Shown: positions 37,311-49,904, counted from the stretch's first letter. The stretch: DNA of 64,000 nucleotides from Amycolatopsis sp. GM8 (GCF_021653975.1 NZ_JAJKFK010000001.1:774863-838862), one strand, 5' to 3'. Notes: generated from the letters alone by a model not told the origin. Translations and numbers: made by a program.

Positions 37311-39443
37311 GTGGCCACTCTGCTGTACCGGCTCGCCCGCTTCTCGTTCCGCCGCCGCCTGCTCGTCACAGCCGTCTGGGGTGCCGTACTGATCGTGTTC
37401 GGGCTCGGCGCCGTGACGCTGTCCGGGCAGATGACGAACAACGTGACCATCCCCGGCACCGAGTCACAGCAGGCGATCGACCACCTCCAGGAGCGCTTCC
37501 CGCAGGCCTCGGTCGGCGGCGCGACAGCCCGGGTCGCGATCGCGGCACCGGCCGGGCAGAAGCTCACCGATCCCGCCAACAAGGCCGTGGTCGAGCAGCT
37601 CGTCACGACGCTCAAGACCGCGCCCAAGGCGCGCATGGTCACCGACCCGTTCCAGGCCGGGACCGTCTCCCCCGACGGCCGCGTCGCGCTCGCACAAGTC
37701 AGCTACGCGGTGCAGGCCTCGGACCTGACCGACGCCGACCGCCAGGGCGTCACCGCGCCCGCCGACATCGCCCGCCATGCCGGACTGACGGTCGAGTTCG
37801 GCGGCGACGCGATCCAGGGCGTGCCGGCGGTCGGTGGCACCGAAGGGATCGGCGTGATCATCGCGGCGATCGTGCTCACCGTGACGTTCGGTTCGCTCAT
37901 CGCCGCCAGCCTGCCGCTGCTGACCGCGCTGATCGGGGTGGGCGTCGGGCTGGCCGGGATCATGACCGTCTCCGGGTTCACCGAGCTGAACTCGAACACC
38001 CCGATCCTCGCGCTGATGCTCGGCCTCGCCGTCGGGATCGACTACGCGCTCTTCATCGTTTCGCGCTATCGCCACGAGCTGGGCGAAGGCAACGAACCCG
38101 AGGAAGCCGCGGCGCGCAGTGTCGGTACCGCGGGTTCCGCCGTGGTGTTCGCCGGGCTGACCGTGATCATCGCGCTCGTCGGGCTGACCGTCGTGGGCAT
38201 CCCGTTCCTCGGGCAGATGGGCATCGCCGCCGCGGCGACCGTCGCGGTCGCCGTGCTGATCGCGCTGACCCTGCTGCCCGCGATCCTCGGTTTCGCCGGC
38301 CGGAAGGTGCTCGGCAAGCGCGCCAAGAAGTCGGCGAAGATCACGAACGGCGAGCGCTGGGCCCGATTCGTGGCGCGGCACCGGATTCCGGTCCTGCTCG
38401 CGGGCGTCGCGGGACTGCTGATCGTCGCGATTCCCGCGCTGAGCATGCAACTCGGCCTGCCCAACGACGCGACGGCTGCGCCGGATTCGACGCAGCGCAA
38501 GGCATACGACCTCGTCACCGAGGGCTTCGGCCCCGGCGTCAACGGCCCGCTGGTCGTGGTGATCTCCGACGCGACCACCCAGAACACCGCCGAGGCCGCC
38601 GACCGGATCTCGCGGCTCGACGACGTCGCGGCCGTGACGCGGCCGCAGTTCAACGAGCAGCACGACACCGCGATGTTCACGGTGATCCCGAAGAGCGGCC
38701 CGGGCAGTGCCCAGACCGAGAAGCTGGTCGGCGACATCCGGGCGCACGCGGACGGCACGCAACTGGCCGTGACCGGGCAGACCGCGTTGCAGATCGACGT
38801 TTCCGCGAAGCTCGCGGATGCGATGCTGCCCTACCTCACGCTCATCGTCGGGCTCGCGTTCCTCTTGCTGATGCTCGTTTTCCGCTCGGTGATCGTGCCG
38901 CTGAAGGCGACGCTCGGGTTCCTCGGCTCGGTCGCCGCGACGTTCGGCGCGGTGGTCGCGGTCTTCCAGTGGGGCTGGCTGAACGACCTGCTCGGCGTCG
39001 AGTCGACCGCGCCGATCATGAGCCTGCTGCCGATCCTGCTGATCGGCGTGCTGTTCGGGCTCGCCATGGACTACCAGGTGTTCCTGGTGACGCGGATGCG
39101 CGAGGAACACGTGCACGGCGCGGACGCGCGGCAGGCGATGGTCAGCGGTTTCCGGCACGGTTCGCGTGTCGTGGTCGCCGCCGCGCTGATCATGGTCAGC
39201 GTGTTCGCCGGGTTCGTCCTCGCGGACACGACGCTCATCCAGTCGATCGGGTTCGCGCTCGCGTTCGGTGTCGCGGTGGACGCGTTCGTCGTGCGGATGA
39301 CAATCGTGCCCGCGGTGATGTCGTTGCTCGGCGCGAAAGCCTGGTGGCTGCCCAAGTGGCTCGACCGGGTACTGCCCAATGTGGACGTTGAGGGCGAGAA
39401 GCTCACCAAGCGGCTGGACGAGAAGGAACTCGAGACGGTCTAG
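37311..39443 (+). CDS. MMPL/RND family transporter
   Basis: About 710-residue inner-membrane exporter of the MmpL type, which moves lipids or drugs by proton-motive force. Two homologous halves each have one helix, an extracellular domain and a bundle of five to six helices. The conserved Asp-Tyr pairs are in GIDYALFIVSRYRHE (first half) and AMDYQVFLVTRMREE (second half). The GTG at 37311 (GGAG 8 nt upstream, N-terminus VATLLYRLARFSFRRR) is preferred over ATG 37281. It is divergent from tetR and probably repressed through the triple operator. Confidence 0.92.
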   Translation: MATLLYRLARFSFRRRLLVTAVWGAVLIVFGLGAVTLSGQMTNNVTIPGTESQQAIDHLQERFPQASVGGATARVAIAAPAGQKLTDPANKAVVEQLVTTLKTAPKARMVTDPFQAGTVSPDGRVALAQVSYAVQASDLTDADRQGVTAPADIARHAGLTVEFGGDAIQGVPAVGGTEGIGVIIAAIVLTVTFGSLIAASLPLLTALIGVGVGLAGIMTVSGFTELNSNTPILALMLGLAVGIDYALFIVSRYRHELGEGNEPEEAAARSVGTAGSAVVFAGLTVIIALVGLTVVGIPFLGQMGIAAAATVAVAVLIALTLLPAILGFAGRKVLGKRAKKSAKITNGERWARFVARHRIPVLLAGVAGLLIVAIPALSMQLGLPNDATAAPDSTQRKAYDLVTEGFGPGVNGPLVVVISDATTQNTAEAADRISRLDDVAAVTRPQFNEQHDTAMFTVIPKSGPGSAQTEKLVGDIRAHADGTQLAVTGQTALQIDVSAKLADAMLPYLTLIVGLAFLLLMLVFRSVIVPLKATLGFLGSVAATFGAVVAVFQWGWLNDLLGVESTAPIMSLLPILLIGVLFGLAMDYQVFLVTRMREEHVHGADARQAMVSGFRHGSRVVVAAALIMVSVFAGFVLADTTLIQSIGFALAFGVAVDAFVVRMTIVPAVMSLLGAKAWWLPKWLDRVLPNVDVEGEKLTKRLDEKELETV

Positions 39444-39511
39444 ACGCTGGAACATGGCATTGCGCGTCTGAGCCATGGGAAGTCTCACCGCGGTCCGCTT
39501 CAATTCCAGGT

Positions 39512-40342
39512 ATGACGAATGACAACCTGACTCTGATCCTTGGTGGCACAGGCAAAACCGGACGACGGGTGGCCGAGCGACTGGCCGCACTCGGCGTGCC
39601 CGTGCGCGTCGGATCTCGTGATGGCAAGCCGCCCTTCGACTGGGCGGACAAGCAAACGTGGGTGCCCGCGGTGCACGGCGCGACCGCGGCATACCTGTCG
39701 TTTTACCCCGACGTGGCCGTTCCCGGAGCCGCCGCAACGGTACGTTCGTTCGCGGAAGTCGCGGTCTCCCATGGGATTCGGAAACTCGTCCTGCTGTCCG
39801 GCCGGGGTGAACCCGAGGCACAGCTTGCCGAAGAGGCCGTACGAGAAGTCGCCCCGGATACGACTGTCTTGCGGTGCAGCTGGTTCAACCAGAACTTCAG
39901 CGAGGGCTACCTGCTGGATCCCGTGCTCGGCGGGGAAGTCGTGCTCCCGGTCGGCGACACGCCGGAGCCGTTCGTCGACGCCGACGACATCGCGGACGTC
40001 GCGGTCGCCGCGCTGACCGAAGACGGCCACGCGGGCCGGCTCTACGAACTGACCGGTCCCCGGCTGCTCAGTTTTGCCGGCGCGGTCGCGGAAATCGCGG
40101 CGGCGACCGGTCGCACGATCCGGTTCAAGCCCGTGTCGATCGACGAGTACAGGTCGATGCTGACCGAGTACGAGGTCCCCGCGGACGTGGTCCAGCTGCT
40201 GTCCTACCTGTTCACCGAAGTGCTGGACGGCCGCAATGCGTCCGTCACCGATGGTGTGCGACGCGCACTGGGCCGCGAGTCTCGCGATTTCGGCGACTAC
40301 GCAAGGGAAACCGCGGCCACCGGCGTGTGGACCGTCAGCTGA
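39512..40342 (+). CDS. NmrA-like NAD(P)-binding protein
   Basis: 276 residues. The dinucleotide-binding loop LGGTGKTGRRV opens the protein (about 10-20), but the SDR catalytic Tyr-x-x-x-Lys is not evident, as in NmrA/ergot-type atypical SDRs. SWFNQNFSEGYLLDPVLGGE and the FVDADDIADVAVAAL segment are typical of this group. It may be a reductase or a redox sensor; substrate unknown. It stands alone on this strand and overlaps the his-associated small gene by 8 nt at its end. Confidence 0.82.
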   Translation: MTNDNLTLILGGTGKTGRRVAERLAALGVPVRVGSRDGKPPFDWADKQTWVPAVHGATAAYLSFYPDVAVPGAAATVRSFAEVAVSHGIRKLVLLSGRGEPEAQLAEEAVREVAPDTTVLRCSWFNQNFSEGYLLDPVLGGEVVLPVGDTPEPFVDADDIADVAVAALTEDGHAGRLYELTGPRLLSFAGAVAEIAAATGRTIRFKPVSIDEYRSMLTEYEVPADVVQLLSYLFTEVLDGRNASVTDGVRRALGRESRDFGDYARETAATGVWTVS

Positions 40343-40489
40343 CGAACCAGACGATCCCGCCGCCGAGCGCGATCAGGGCCGCGACGAGCAGGACGATCGC
40401 CAGCCCTTTCGCGGTCTTGTAGGTGCTGTAAACGCCGCCGGCCAGGAAGCCCGCGACCGCCAGCAGCAGGATCCCGACGATCTCTTTGC

Positions 40490-40493
<4 letters not shown>
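40335..40493 (-). CDS. Small two-helix membrane protein at the end of the hisDCB operon (52 residues)
   Basis: Two hydrophobic segments (about residues 5-23 and 30-50) around YSTYKTAKG, with a Lys-rich connector. The GTG at 40493 overlaps the hisB stop by 4 nt, so it is translated with hisB. It ends inside the 3' end of the convergent NmrA-like gene. A membrane gene next to hisB is common in Actinobacteria, but its function is unknown. Confidence 0.7.
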
Positions 40494-43505
<3,012 letters not shown>

Positions 43506-43511
43506 GGGTCT

Positions 43512-43517
43512 AGGGTA
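43512..43517 (-). promoter_or_regulatory. -10 hexamer of the hisDCB leaderless promoter
   Basis: TACCCT on the minus strand ends 6 nt before ATG 43505, within the 48-bp gap to the divergent nitrilase gene. Confidence 0.5.
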
Positions 43518-43553
43518 CGGAGGGGGAGCCCGCCGGTGACCAGGGAGGTAGCG

Positions 43554-44351
43554 GTGCTGCGGATCGGCTTGTGCCAGGTCACTTCGAGCGAGGACCCGGC
43601 GGAAAACCTGGAGCTGATTCGTGGCGAGGTGGCCAGGGCCGCCGGCCGCGGCGCGCAGGTCGTGGTTTTCCCCGAGGCCGCGATGGTCCGCTTCGGGATC
43701 TCCCTCAAGCCGCTGGCCGAACCGATCGACGGGCCGTGGGCGAAGTCGGTGTCCGCGATCGCCGCCGAACACGACGTGCTGGTCGTCGCGGGCATGTTCA
43801 CGCCGTCCGACGACGACCGTGTGCGCAACACGCTCCTCGTCACCGGGCTCGGCCGGCACCTCGGCTACGACAAGATCCACCTGTACGACGCGTTCGGCTT
43901 CCGCGAGTCCGACACCGTGGCGCCCGGCACCGACCTCGTCACGACGAGCGTCGACGGCGTCACGCTCGGTTTCGCCACCTGCTACGACATCCGCTTCCCG
44001 GAACTGTTCCGCCGCCTCGCCGACGACGGCGCGTCCGCCATCGTCGTGCCGACGTCCTGGGGCGCCGGCGAAGGCAAGCGCGAGCAGTGGGACGTGCTGG
44101 TCCGCGCCCGGGCCCTCGACTCCGGCTGCTGGGTGCTGGGCTGCGGCCAGGCCGACCCGGCGGCGACCGGCACCCGCGTCAATCCCAAGGCGCCCACCGG
44201 CATCGGCTACTCGACGGTCTCCGACGGGTTCGGCAAGGTGCACGCGAAGCTGGGCGCAGGGCCCGAACTCGTCGTAGTGGACGTGGACCCGGAGGTCACT
44301 GAGAAGGCACGGGTTGCGACGGGTGCACTCGCGAACCGCCGGCTGGGCTAG
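43554..44351 (+). CDS. Carbon-nitrogen hydrolase (nitrilase superfamily)
   Basis: 265 residues with the full catalytic triad Glu41 (VVVFPEAAM), Lys107 ([11 protein letters not shown]) and Cys143 ([11 protein letters not shown]). Members split amides or nitriles; this subgroup resembles Nit-type deaminating amidases that clean up damaged metabolites, but the substrate is not certain. The GTG at 43554 has GGGAGG 5 nt upstream; a GTG at 43536 is the alternative. It is divergent from hisD and overlaps the 3' end of the convergent DMT gene by 56 nt. Confidence 0.9.
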   Translation: MLRIGLCQVTSSEDPAENLELIRGEVARAAGRGAQVVVFPEAAMVRFGISLKPLAEPIDGPWAKSVSAIAAEHDVLVVAGMFTPSDDDRVRNTLLVTGLGRHLGYDKIHLYDAFGFRESDTVAPGTDLVTTSVDGVTLGFATCYDIRFPELFRRLADDGASAIVVPTSWGAGEGKREQWDVLVRARALDSGCWVLGCGQADPAATGTRVNPKAPTGIGYSTVSDGFGKVHAKLGAGPELVVVDVDPEVTEKARVATGALANRRLG

Positions 44352-45225
44352 CTTGCGGCGCCACGAGGTGGTTACTGCGGTAGGCGAGGATCGCGATCCC
44401 CGCCACGATCACCGCGGCCGCCATCAGTTCCCCCGCGAGCACCCCCGCGCCGGTCGCCGCCGACTCGCCCATCCACCCGATCCCGATCGCGACCCCCACC
44501 AGCGGATCGATCGTGGTGATCACCGCGAGCGCCGGCGACATCGCCCGCCCCTGCTGGAACGTGTTCTGCGACAACAGGAACCCGATCGGCCCGATGACGC
44601 ACACGACGTACAGCGCCCAGTGCGTGAACGGCACCCCCGCGCCCTCCCGCAGCTGCCCCGCGACCACCTTCATCAGCCCCGCCGTGACGCCGTAGAAGAC
44701 GCCCGTCGCGAGCGCGAGCCCGAGCACCCGGCCGGCGCCCCGCAGCACCGTCGAGAGCCCGAGCCCGAGCAACGCGACCATCCCCAGCACCACGGCGAGC
44801 GGCCCCACGTCGCTCACCAGCTCGTTCGACCCCCCGGTCGGTTGAGCGAGTGCCAGGAAACCGGAAAGCCCGGCCACACAGACCAGCGCGCCGAGCACGA
44901 CCACCCGGTCGGCATGCCGGTGGCTGAGCCATGCGGAGAACGCCGCCGCGAACGGCAAAGCCGTGACCAGCAACGGCTGCACCAGCATCAGCGGCCCGAA
45001 ACCGAGCGCCAGCACCTGCAACAGCAGGCCGCCGATCGTCGCCACGATGCCGACCAGCCACAACGGCCGGTGTGCCAGTTTGACCAGGAGGCCGGGATCC
45101 AGGGTCTTGCCCTGTGGCACTTCCTTGGTGGCCTTCGCCTGCGCGGCCGACGCGAGGCCCATCAGTGCCGCGCCGACCACTGCCGCCGGCACCGCCACCG
45201 CCAGGCTGTCCCACTCCGCGGTCAT
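44296..45225 (-). CDS. DMT family transporter
   Basis: 309 residues with nine to ten helices in the EamA/DMT pattern; the repeated units run from [16 protein letters not shown] to [20 protein letters not shown]. The last 30 residues are hydrophilic and lie in the overlap with the nitrilase gene. ATG 45225 has GGGGAGG upstream. Substrate unknown. Confidence 0.8.
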   Translation of the reverse strand: MTAEWDSLAVAVPAAVVGAALMGLASAAQAKATKEVPQGKTLDPGLLVKLAHRPLWLVGIVATIGGLLLQVLALGFGPLMLVQPLLVTALPFAAAFSAWLSHRHADRVVVLGALVCVAGLSGFLALAQPTGGSNELVSDVGPLAVVLGMVALLGLGLSTVLRGAGRVLGLALATGVFYGVTAGLMKVVAGQLREGAGVPFTHWALYVVCVIGPIGFLLSQNTFQQGRAMSPALAVITTIDPLVGVAIGIGWMGESAATGAGVLAGELMAAAVIVAGIAILAYRSNHLVAPQASPAGGSRVHPSQPVPSQ

Positions 45226-45404
45226 CGGCTCACCTCCCCTTCACACAACATCCCACCACCTGCGGTCTCTTCCCGGATCCGGAAATTTCCCGGAGTGTTA
45301 TCGAGACCCGACCCTGACTTCACAGGGTCACCGAGTACATTTGGCGGCTCCACCCGCCGCCCCGCCCCGTGCTCCCCCCGGCACGAAAAGAGACTGCGAG
45401 TTCG

Positions 45405-46070
45405 ATGCCCCCGCACCTGACGATCCACCTGCCCGCCCTCGGTGCCACGCTGCGCCAGGGCGCCAAGAACCTGCTCGAATCGACGGTCGTCCCGCTCGGC
45501 CTCTTCTACCTTTTGCTCACGTTCGTCAGCTTCGACGGCGGTATCATCGCCGCGCTGTCGTGGTCCGTGCTCGCGCTGGGCCGCCGTATCGTGTTGCGCC
45601 AGCCGATCCCCGCGATCCTCGTGCTGACGACCGTCCTGCTGGTCGCGCGCACCGCCCTCGGGCTCGCCACCGGCAGCGTCTTCCTCTACTTTCTGCAGCC
45701 CACCCTGCAGAACTTCCTGATCGCCTTCGTGATGATCGCCTCGCTTCCGTTCGGCCGCCCGTTCATCGCGAAGCTGGCCGACGATTTCTGCGCGTTCCCC
45801 GCCGCGTTCAGTGAGCATCCGCGCGTCGTTCAGATCTTCCGCCGGTTATCGCTGTTGTGGGCCGTGGTGTTTCTCACCAACGGTGTGACGACCCTGTGGA
45901 TACTGGCCCGCGAGAGCGTCGGCAACTTCCTGCTGGTGTCGACGGCCGGCACGTGGAGCATCGTCGGTCTGGCGATCGTCGTGTCGCTGTGGTGGTTCCG
46001 GCGCGTGCTGCGCGGCGAGGGCATCCACCTCCGCTGGGGCGCCCAGGCCCCCGCCGCGGTGGCCGTCTAG
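45405..46070 (+). CDS. VC0807-like membrane protein
   Basis: 221 residues with six hydrophobic helices; the pattern AALSWSVLALGRRIV, LPFGRPFIAKLADDF and IFRRLSLLWAVVFLTNG resembles the VC0807/intracellular-septation-like family. The function of this family is not established. ATG 45405 lacks a strong ribosome binding site. It overlaps the convergent response regulator gene by 4 nt. Confidence 0.7.
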   Translation: MPPHLTIHLPALGATLRQGAKNLLESTVVPLGLFYLLLTFVSFDGGIIAALSWSVLALGRRIVLRQPIPAILVLTTVLLVARTALGLATGSVFLYFLQPTLQNFLIAFVMIASLPFGRPFIAKLADDFCAFPAAFSEHPRVVQIFRRLSLLWAVVFLTNGVTTLWILARESVGNFLLVSTAGTWSIVGLAIVVSLWWFRRVLRGEGIHLRWGAQAPAAVAV

Positions 46071-46708
46071 GAGATTCCCTCCTCGATGGCGAGCCGGGTC
46101 AGCTCCGGCCTGCGCCGGCGGCCCGTCTTGTCCCGGATGCGTTCGAGGTAGGACCGGACGGTGCGGACACTGATCGACATCGCCTCGGCGATGTCGGTGT
46201 CCCGCTCGCCCGCCGCGACCAGTGACAGCACCTGCCGCTCACGGTCGGACAGCAGGGCTTTCACCCCGCGCGTCGAGTTCAGCAGGAACGAAGCGAGCGC
46301 GGGCGAGACATAGGTGTTGCCGGCCGCGATCTCCCGGACCGCACGCAGGATGTCGGCGCCGTCGGCGTCCTTGGACAGGTACCCGCGGGCACCGGCGGAG
46401 ATCGCGCCGAGCACCTCCTCCTGTCCGGCGTGCGCGGACACCACGAGGACCAGGTACCCCATCGTGACGACTTTCTGCACGGCGGCCGCGTCCGTGACAC
46501 CACGCAGCTTCAGGTCGAGCACCACCACCGAGCCCGCGGGCTCGCGCGCCGCGGCGAGCCGTGGCACCGAATCCGCGACCGCGCCCAGTTCGATGTCCGC
46601 CGCCTCGCTCAGTACCCGGGCCACCGCGGACCGGTACAACGGGTGGTCCTCGACCACGCTCACCCGGATCCGCGCCGTGTTGACCGATTCGCTCGCAAGA
46701 TCGCTCAT
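46067..46708 (-). CDS. NarL/LuxR family response regulator
   Basis: 213 residues. The receiver domain has Glu20-Asp21 and the phosphoacceptor Asp65 (VVLDLKLRG), the switch Ser91 (SAHAG) and Lys113 (YLSKDADG). The output is a LuxR helix-turn-helix, ALLSDRERQVLSLVAAGERD to ISVRTVRSYLERI. ATG 46708 has GAGGAGGAG upstream. No kinase is adjacent; the HisKA_3-type kinase at 50106-51392 is the nearest candidate partner. It is divergent from eccE. Confidence 0.9.
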   Translation of the reverse strand: MSDLASESVNTARIRVSVVEDHPLYRSAVARVLSEAADIELGAVADSVPRLAAAREPAGSVVVLDLKLRGVTDAAAVQKVVTMGYLVLVVSAHAGQEEVLGAISAGARGYLSKDADGADILRAVREIAAGNTYVSPALASFLLNSTRGVKALLSDRERQVLSLVAAGERDTDIAEAMSISVRTVRSYLERIRDKTGRRRRPELTRLAIEEGIS

Positions 46709-46853
46709 GCGCGCGCTCCTCCTCATCGCGTCGGCGGCCCCCCGCTGACCCAGTGATTCTCCCGCATCGACCTGCCCTGTGGCTATTTCTACCGGCAGGA
46801 AAACGTGACGAACTTGACTATTCTGTCCCAGGCATCAACGAGAGGCGTCGAAC

Positions 46854-47894
46854 GTGACCGCGGCCGGTGCATGGATCCGCACTTTGCCAGGGCCGCACGG
46901 CTTTACCGCCGTGCTGCCGGTACGTCCCGCCCAGATCATCGTGTGGGCGATCGCCCTAACCGCCGTGCTCGTGGACCGCGGCGCCATCGTCGTCCTGCTG
47001 GCCGCGCTGCTCATCGGCGCCACGTCGGTCCGGGTCGCCGGACTGTACCTGGCGGACTGGGTGTTCGTGTGGGTGCGGTACCGGCTGCTGCAGCACGACG
47101 ACCGGCGGCTCGGCGATGACCCGTTGCTGGTGCTCGCCCCGGACTTCCGGCTGCGCCAGCACCACGACCGCGCCGGGAACTCGTTCGGCGTCGTGGGCAT
47201 CGACGGCGGGTGGACCGCCGTGCTCCGGCTCGCGCCGGGCGACGAGCCGGACCTGGCGAAACTGACCGCCGTGCTGCGCGAAGCGTGCGACAACGCGGAC
47301 ATCCCGCTGGCTGGGGCCCAGCTCCTGGCGCGCACCGAGGGGGCGCGCCGGGTCTACCTGATCGCCGTGCGGTACCGGCCCGCGGAGGCACCGCTGGCCG
47401 CGCTGGCCCGTGGTACCGGCGAGCTCGGCGAACACCGGGCGATCGTGCGTGCGGCGCTCGGCATCGCCGGCCAACTCGCCGAAACGGGCGTCACCGCGAC
47501 CGTCCTCGAAGCCGGTGACCTCGCCGCCGAATTGCGGGAAATCCTCGGCGTGAAAGGGGATCTGCTCGCGCGCAGGCACCGGCCGAGCGCCGTGGTGGAC
47601 GGCTGGCGGTCGTGGTCGGCGGCGGGTACGACGCAGTCCTGCTTCACCCCGAAGTCGAGTCTTGAAAGCGCTTTCTCGGCGTCGGCCCGCGGTGCTGCGT
47701 TCACCGTCGTCTCGTACCAGTTACGCCGCACGCAGCTCGGTCGCCTGCACGAGGACGTGACGATTCGCGTCGTGAAGTACCAGGGCACGCGGCGGCCGCC
47801 GAACAGCGCGGATCTCGATGTTCCGGTGGTTCCGCTGTACGGGCGCCACGAAGCGTCCGTCCGGCACACGCTGCCGCTGGCCACCGCGCACTGA
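46854..47894 (+). CDS. eccE: Type VII secretion protein EccE-like
   Basis: 346 residues with two N-terminal membrane helices (about 22-40 and 44-65) and a soluble domain containing LRQHHDRAGNSFGVVGIDGG, the EccE landmark. EccE is a membrane component of ESX/type VII secretion. No eccB, eccC, eccD, mycosin or WXG100 gene is nearby, so it is an orphan here. The GTG at 46854 has no clear signal upstream. The C-terminal half is less conserved, and the assignment rests on the N-terminal half. Confidence 0.7.
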   Translation: MTAAGAWIRTLPGPHGFTAVLPVRPAQIIVWAIALTAVLVDRGAIVVLLAALLIGATSVRVAGLYLADWVFVWVRYRLLQHDDRRLGDDPLLVLAPDFRLRQHHDRAGNSFGVVGIDGGWTAVLRLAPGDEPDLAKLTAVLREACDNADIPLAGAQLLARTEGARRVYLIAVRYRPAEAPLAALARGTGELGEHRAIVRAALGIAGQLAETGVTATVLEAGDLAAELREILGVKGDLLARRHRPSAVVDGWRSWSAAGTTQSCFTPKSSLESAFSASARGAAFTVVSYQLRRTQLGRLHEDVTIRVVKYQGTRRPPNSADLDVPVVPLYGRHEASVRHTLPLATAH

Positions 47895-47981
47895 CCATTT
47901 TTCCCGACTTCCGTAGGTATCAGGGCAACTCCTCCCGTGAATAGTTTTCGAGGACCTGCCCCACACCCCGGAGGTGCTCTG

Positions 47982-48680
47982 ATGCGAAAGTCCGGTGCCG
48001 TTCTCGCCGCCGCCGCCCTGCTCGTCGGCGCGGGAACCCTGACCGCGGAAGCCGCGACGCCACTGATCATCGGCGGCGGCACGGTGAGCAGCGCGCCGTG
48101 GGGTGCCCAGGTCTACTGGGACGACGCCACGTCCTTCGGCGGGTTCGAATGCTCGGGCACGATCATCGCCGCGCAGTGGGTGCTCACCGCGCAGCACTGC
48201 CTCAACAGCCCCGGCATGCACGTCAAGGTCGGCAGCGTGACCCTGCAGCAGGGCACCGATGCCGATGTCGACCGCCAGCTCGCCTCGCCGAACGGCGACA
48301 TCGCGCTGCTGCACCTGGCCACCCCGGTGAACACCACGTACATGCAGCTGGCCACCAGCGACCCGGCGACCGGCAGCACCAACCAGATCTACGGCTGGGG
48401 CCGCACCCAGGGCACCAACCCGCCGTCGAGCACGCTCAAGACCGCGAACGTCCAGGTCACCGGCACCAGCACGGACGCGTTCGGCGGTCCGGCCATCGCG
48501 AGCCGCGGGATCAACGGCTCGGCGTGGCACGGCGACTCGGGCGGGCCGGAGCTGTCCGGCGGCGTGCAGGTCGGGGTGTGCTCGACGGGCAACAACACCG
48601 GCTCGCAGACCAACGGCACGCAGAACTACGCGAAGGTGTCGGCCAGCCGCTCGTGGATCCGGCAGAACGCCGGGGTCTGA
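47982..48680 (+). CDS. Secreted trypsin-like serine protease (S1 family)
   Basis: 232 residues. A Sec signal peptide covers about residues 1-25, followed by IIGGG, the S1 mature N-terminus, at 29-33. The catalytic triad is His72 (TAQHC), Asp106 (NGDIALL) and Ser186 (GDSGGP). Cys57 and Cys73 can form the conserved disulfide. It is short for the family and has no propeptide of any length, so activation may be simple. ATG 47982 has GGAGG 7-11 nt upstream. It is not a mycosin (S8). Confidence 0.9.
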   Translation: MRKSGAVLAAAALLVGAGTLTAEAATPLIIGGGTVSSAPWGAQVYWDDATSFGGFECSGTIIAAQWVLTAQHCLNSPGMHVKVGSVTLQQGTDADVDRQLASPNGDIALLHLATPVNTTYMQLATSDPATGSTNQIYGWGRTQGTNPPSSTLKTANVQVTGTSTDAFGGPAIASRGINGSAWHGDSGGPELSGGVQVGVCSTGNNTGSQTNGTQNYAKVSASRSWIRQNAGV

Positions 48681-48701
48681 TGCCTGTGGGACAGTGACGG
48701 G

Positions 48702-49772
48702 GTGCGTCCCTATGTCCTGGCCTCGGCGGCGGTGTCGCTCGACGGTTTCCTCGACGACACCAGCCCCGAACGGTTGCTGTTGTCGAGCCCGGCGGATTTC
48801 GACCGCGTCGACCAGGTCCGCGCCGGCGCGGACGCGATCCTGGTCGGCGCGAACACCATCCGGACCGACAACCCCCGGCTGCGGACGCGGTCCGGGCCGG
48901 ATCCCGTCAAGGTCACGCTGACCACCAGCGGCAAGCTCGACCCTGATGCGAAGTTCTTCACGACCGGTGATGTCGCGAAACTCGTTTATGCGGCGTCACC
49001 GGTCGTGCCGTCTCTGGCCGCGTCGCTGGACGGACTTGCTGTTGTCGTCGACGCCGGGGACCCGCTCGACCCGCATCGCATGCTGGCGGATCTGGCGGCG
49101 CGCGGGATCGGGCGCCTGATGGTGGAGGGCGGGAGTGCCGTCCACACGCTGTTCTTCACCGAGGATCTGGTCGACGAGCTGCACCTGGTGGTGGCGCCGT
49201 TCTTCGTCGGCGAGCCGGACGCGCCCCGGTTCGTGGGCTCCGGACGCTTCCCGCAGGGCCGGATGCTGCTCGTCGAGACCCGGCAGCTCGAGGATGTCGT
49301 GCTGCTGCGGTACCTGACCGGCCAGGCGGCGGTGGACTACCGGCGGTTGCGGGAAGCCGTGGCGCTGGCGGATCTTTGCCCGCCGTCCACGACGTTCCGG
49401 GTCGGAGCCGTGATCACCGACGCCGCCGGGGAAGTGATCGCGACCGGCTATTCGGGCGAACACGACCCGCATGACCACGCTGAGGAATCGGCCCTGGCGA
49501 AGCTGGACGGCGACGATCCCCGGTTGGCCGGGGCGACGATTTACAGTTCGCTGGAGCCGTGTAGCGCGCGGGCTTCTCGGCCGGTTACGTGCACGCAGCA
49601 CATTGTGAACGCGGGGATTCCGCGGGTTGTTTTCGCCTGGCGTGAGCCGGATCTGTTTGTGGACGCGCGGGGGGCGGAGTTGTTGCGGGGCGCTGGGTGT
49701 GAGGTGGTTGAGGTGCCGGATCTCGCGGCGTTGGTTCGGAAGGCGAATCGGCATTTGCCTGGGGTGGGGTGA
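48702..49772 (+). CDS. RibD-like reductase-deaminase fusion with inverted domain order
   Basis: 356 residues. The N-terminal ~220 form a RibD_C/dihydrofolate-reductase-like domain (AAVSLDGFLDD, then ILVGANTIRTDNPRL, then LMVEGGSAV). The C-terminal ~130 form a cytidine-deaminase-like zinc domain with His259-Ala-Glu261 and Cys287/Cys297. Canonical RibD has the deaminase first. The second zinc loop is PCSARASRPVTC rather than PCxHxGRTPPC, so its substrate may differ from the riboflavin intermediate. Start is GTG 48702, without an obvious ribosome binding site. Confidence 0.82.
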   Translation: MRPYVLASAAVSLDGFLDDTSPERLLLSSPADFDRVDQVRAGADAILVGANTIRTDNPRLRTRSGPDPVKVTLTTSGKLDPDAKFFTTGDVAKLVYAASPVVPSLAASLDGLAVVVDAGDPLDPHRMLADLAARGIGRLMVEGGSAVHTLFFTEDLVDELHLVVAPFFVGEPDAPRFVGSGRFPQGRMLLVETRQLEDVVLLRYLTGQAAVDYRRLREAVALADLCPPSTTFRVGAVITDAAGEVIATGYSGEHDPHDHAEESALAKLDGDDPRLAGATIYSSLEPCSARASRPVTCTQHIVNAGIPRVVFAWREPDLFVDARGAELLRGAGCEVVEVPDLAALVRKANRHLPGVG

Positions 49773-49815
49773 CTGGCGGCCTTGCGCCGGGCCCACCCCG
49801 ATGCCGGATTGTCTA

Positions 49816-49904
49816 ACGGTTGGCACGGCGTGTAAAGGGCGCCTTCGGCGTCGCTATCGCGATGACCGCTGGCGCGGTCACCCTTGACACGACGTGCCAA
49901 CCGT
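49816..49904. repeat. 89-bp palindromic element with 26-bp arms
   Basis: The left arm (49816-49841, opening ACGGTTGGCACG) and right arm (49879-49904, ending CGTGCCAACCGT) are inverted repeats with 3 mismatches in 26, around a 37-nt loop. It follows the RibD-like gene by 43 bp and could be a large terminator hairpin or a MITE-like element. The other sequence between 49773 and 50105 holds no gene. Confidence 0.65.

Noticed and set aside
46854-48680. A type VII secretion locus
   Set aside because: Only an EccE-like gene is present. The neighbouring protease is S1, not a mycosin, and there are no WXG100, eccB, eccC or eccD genes.
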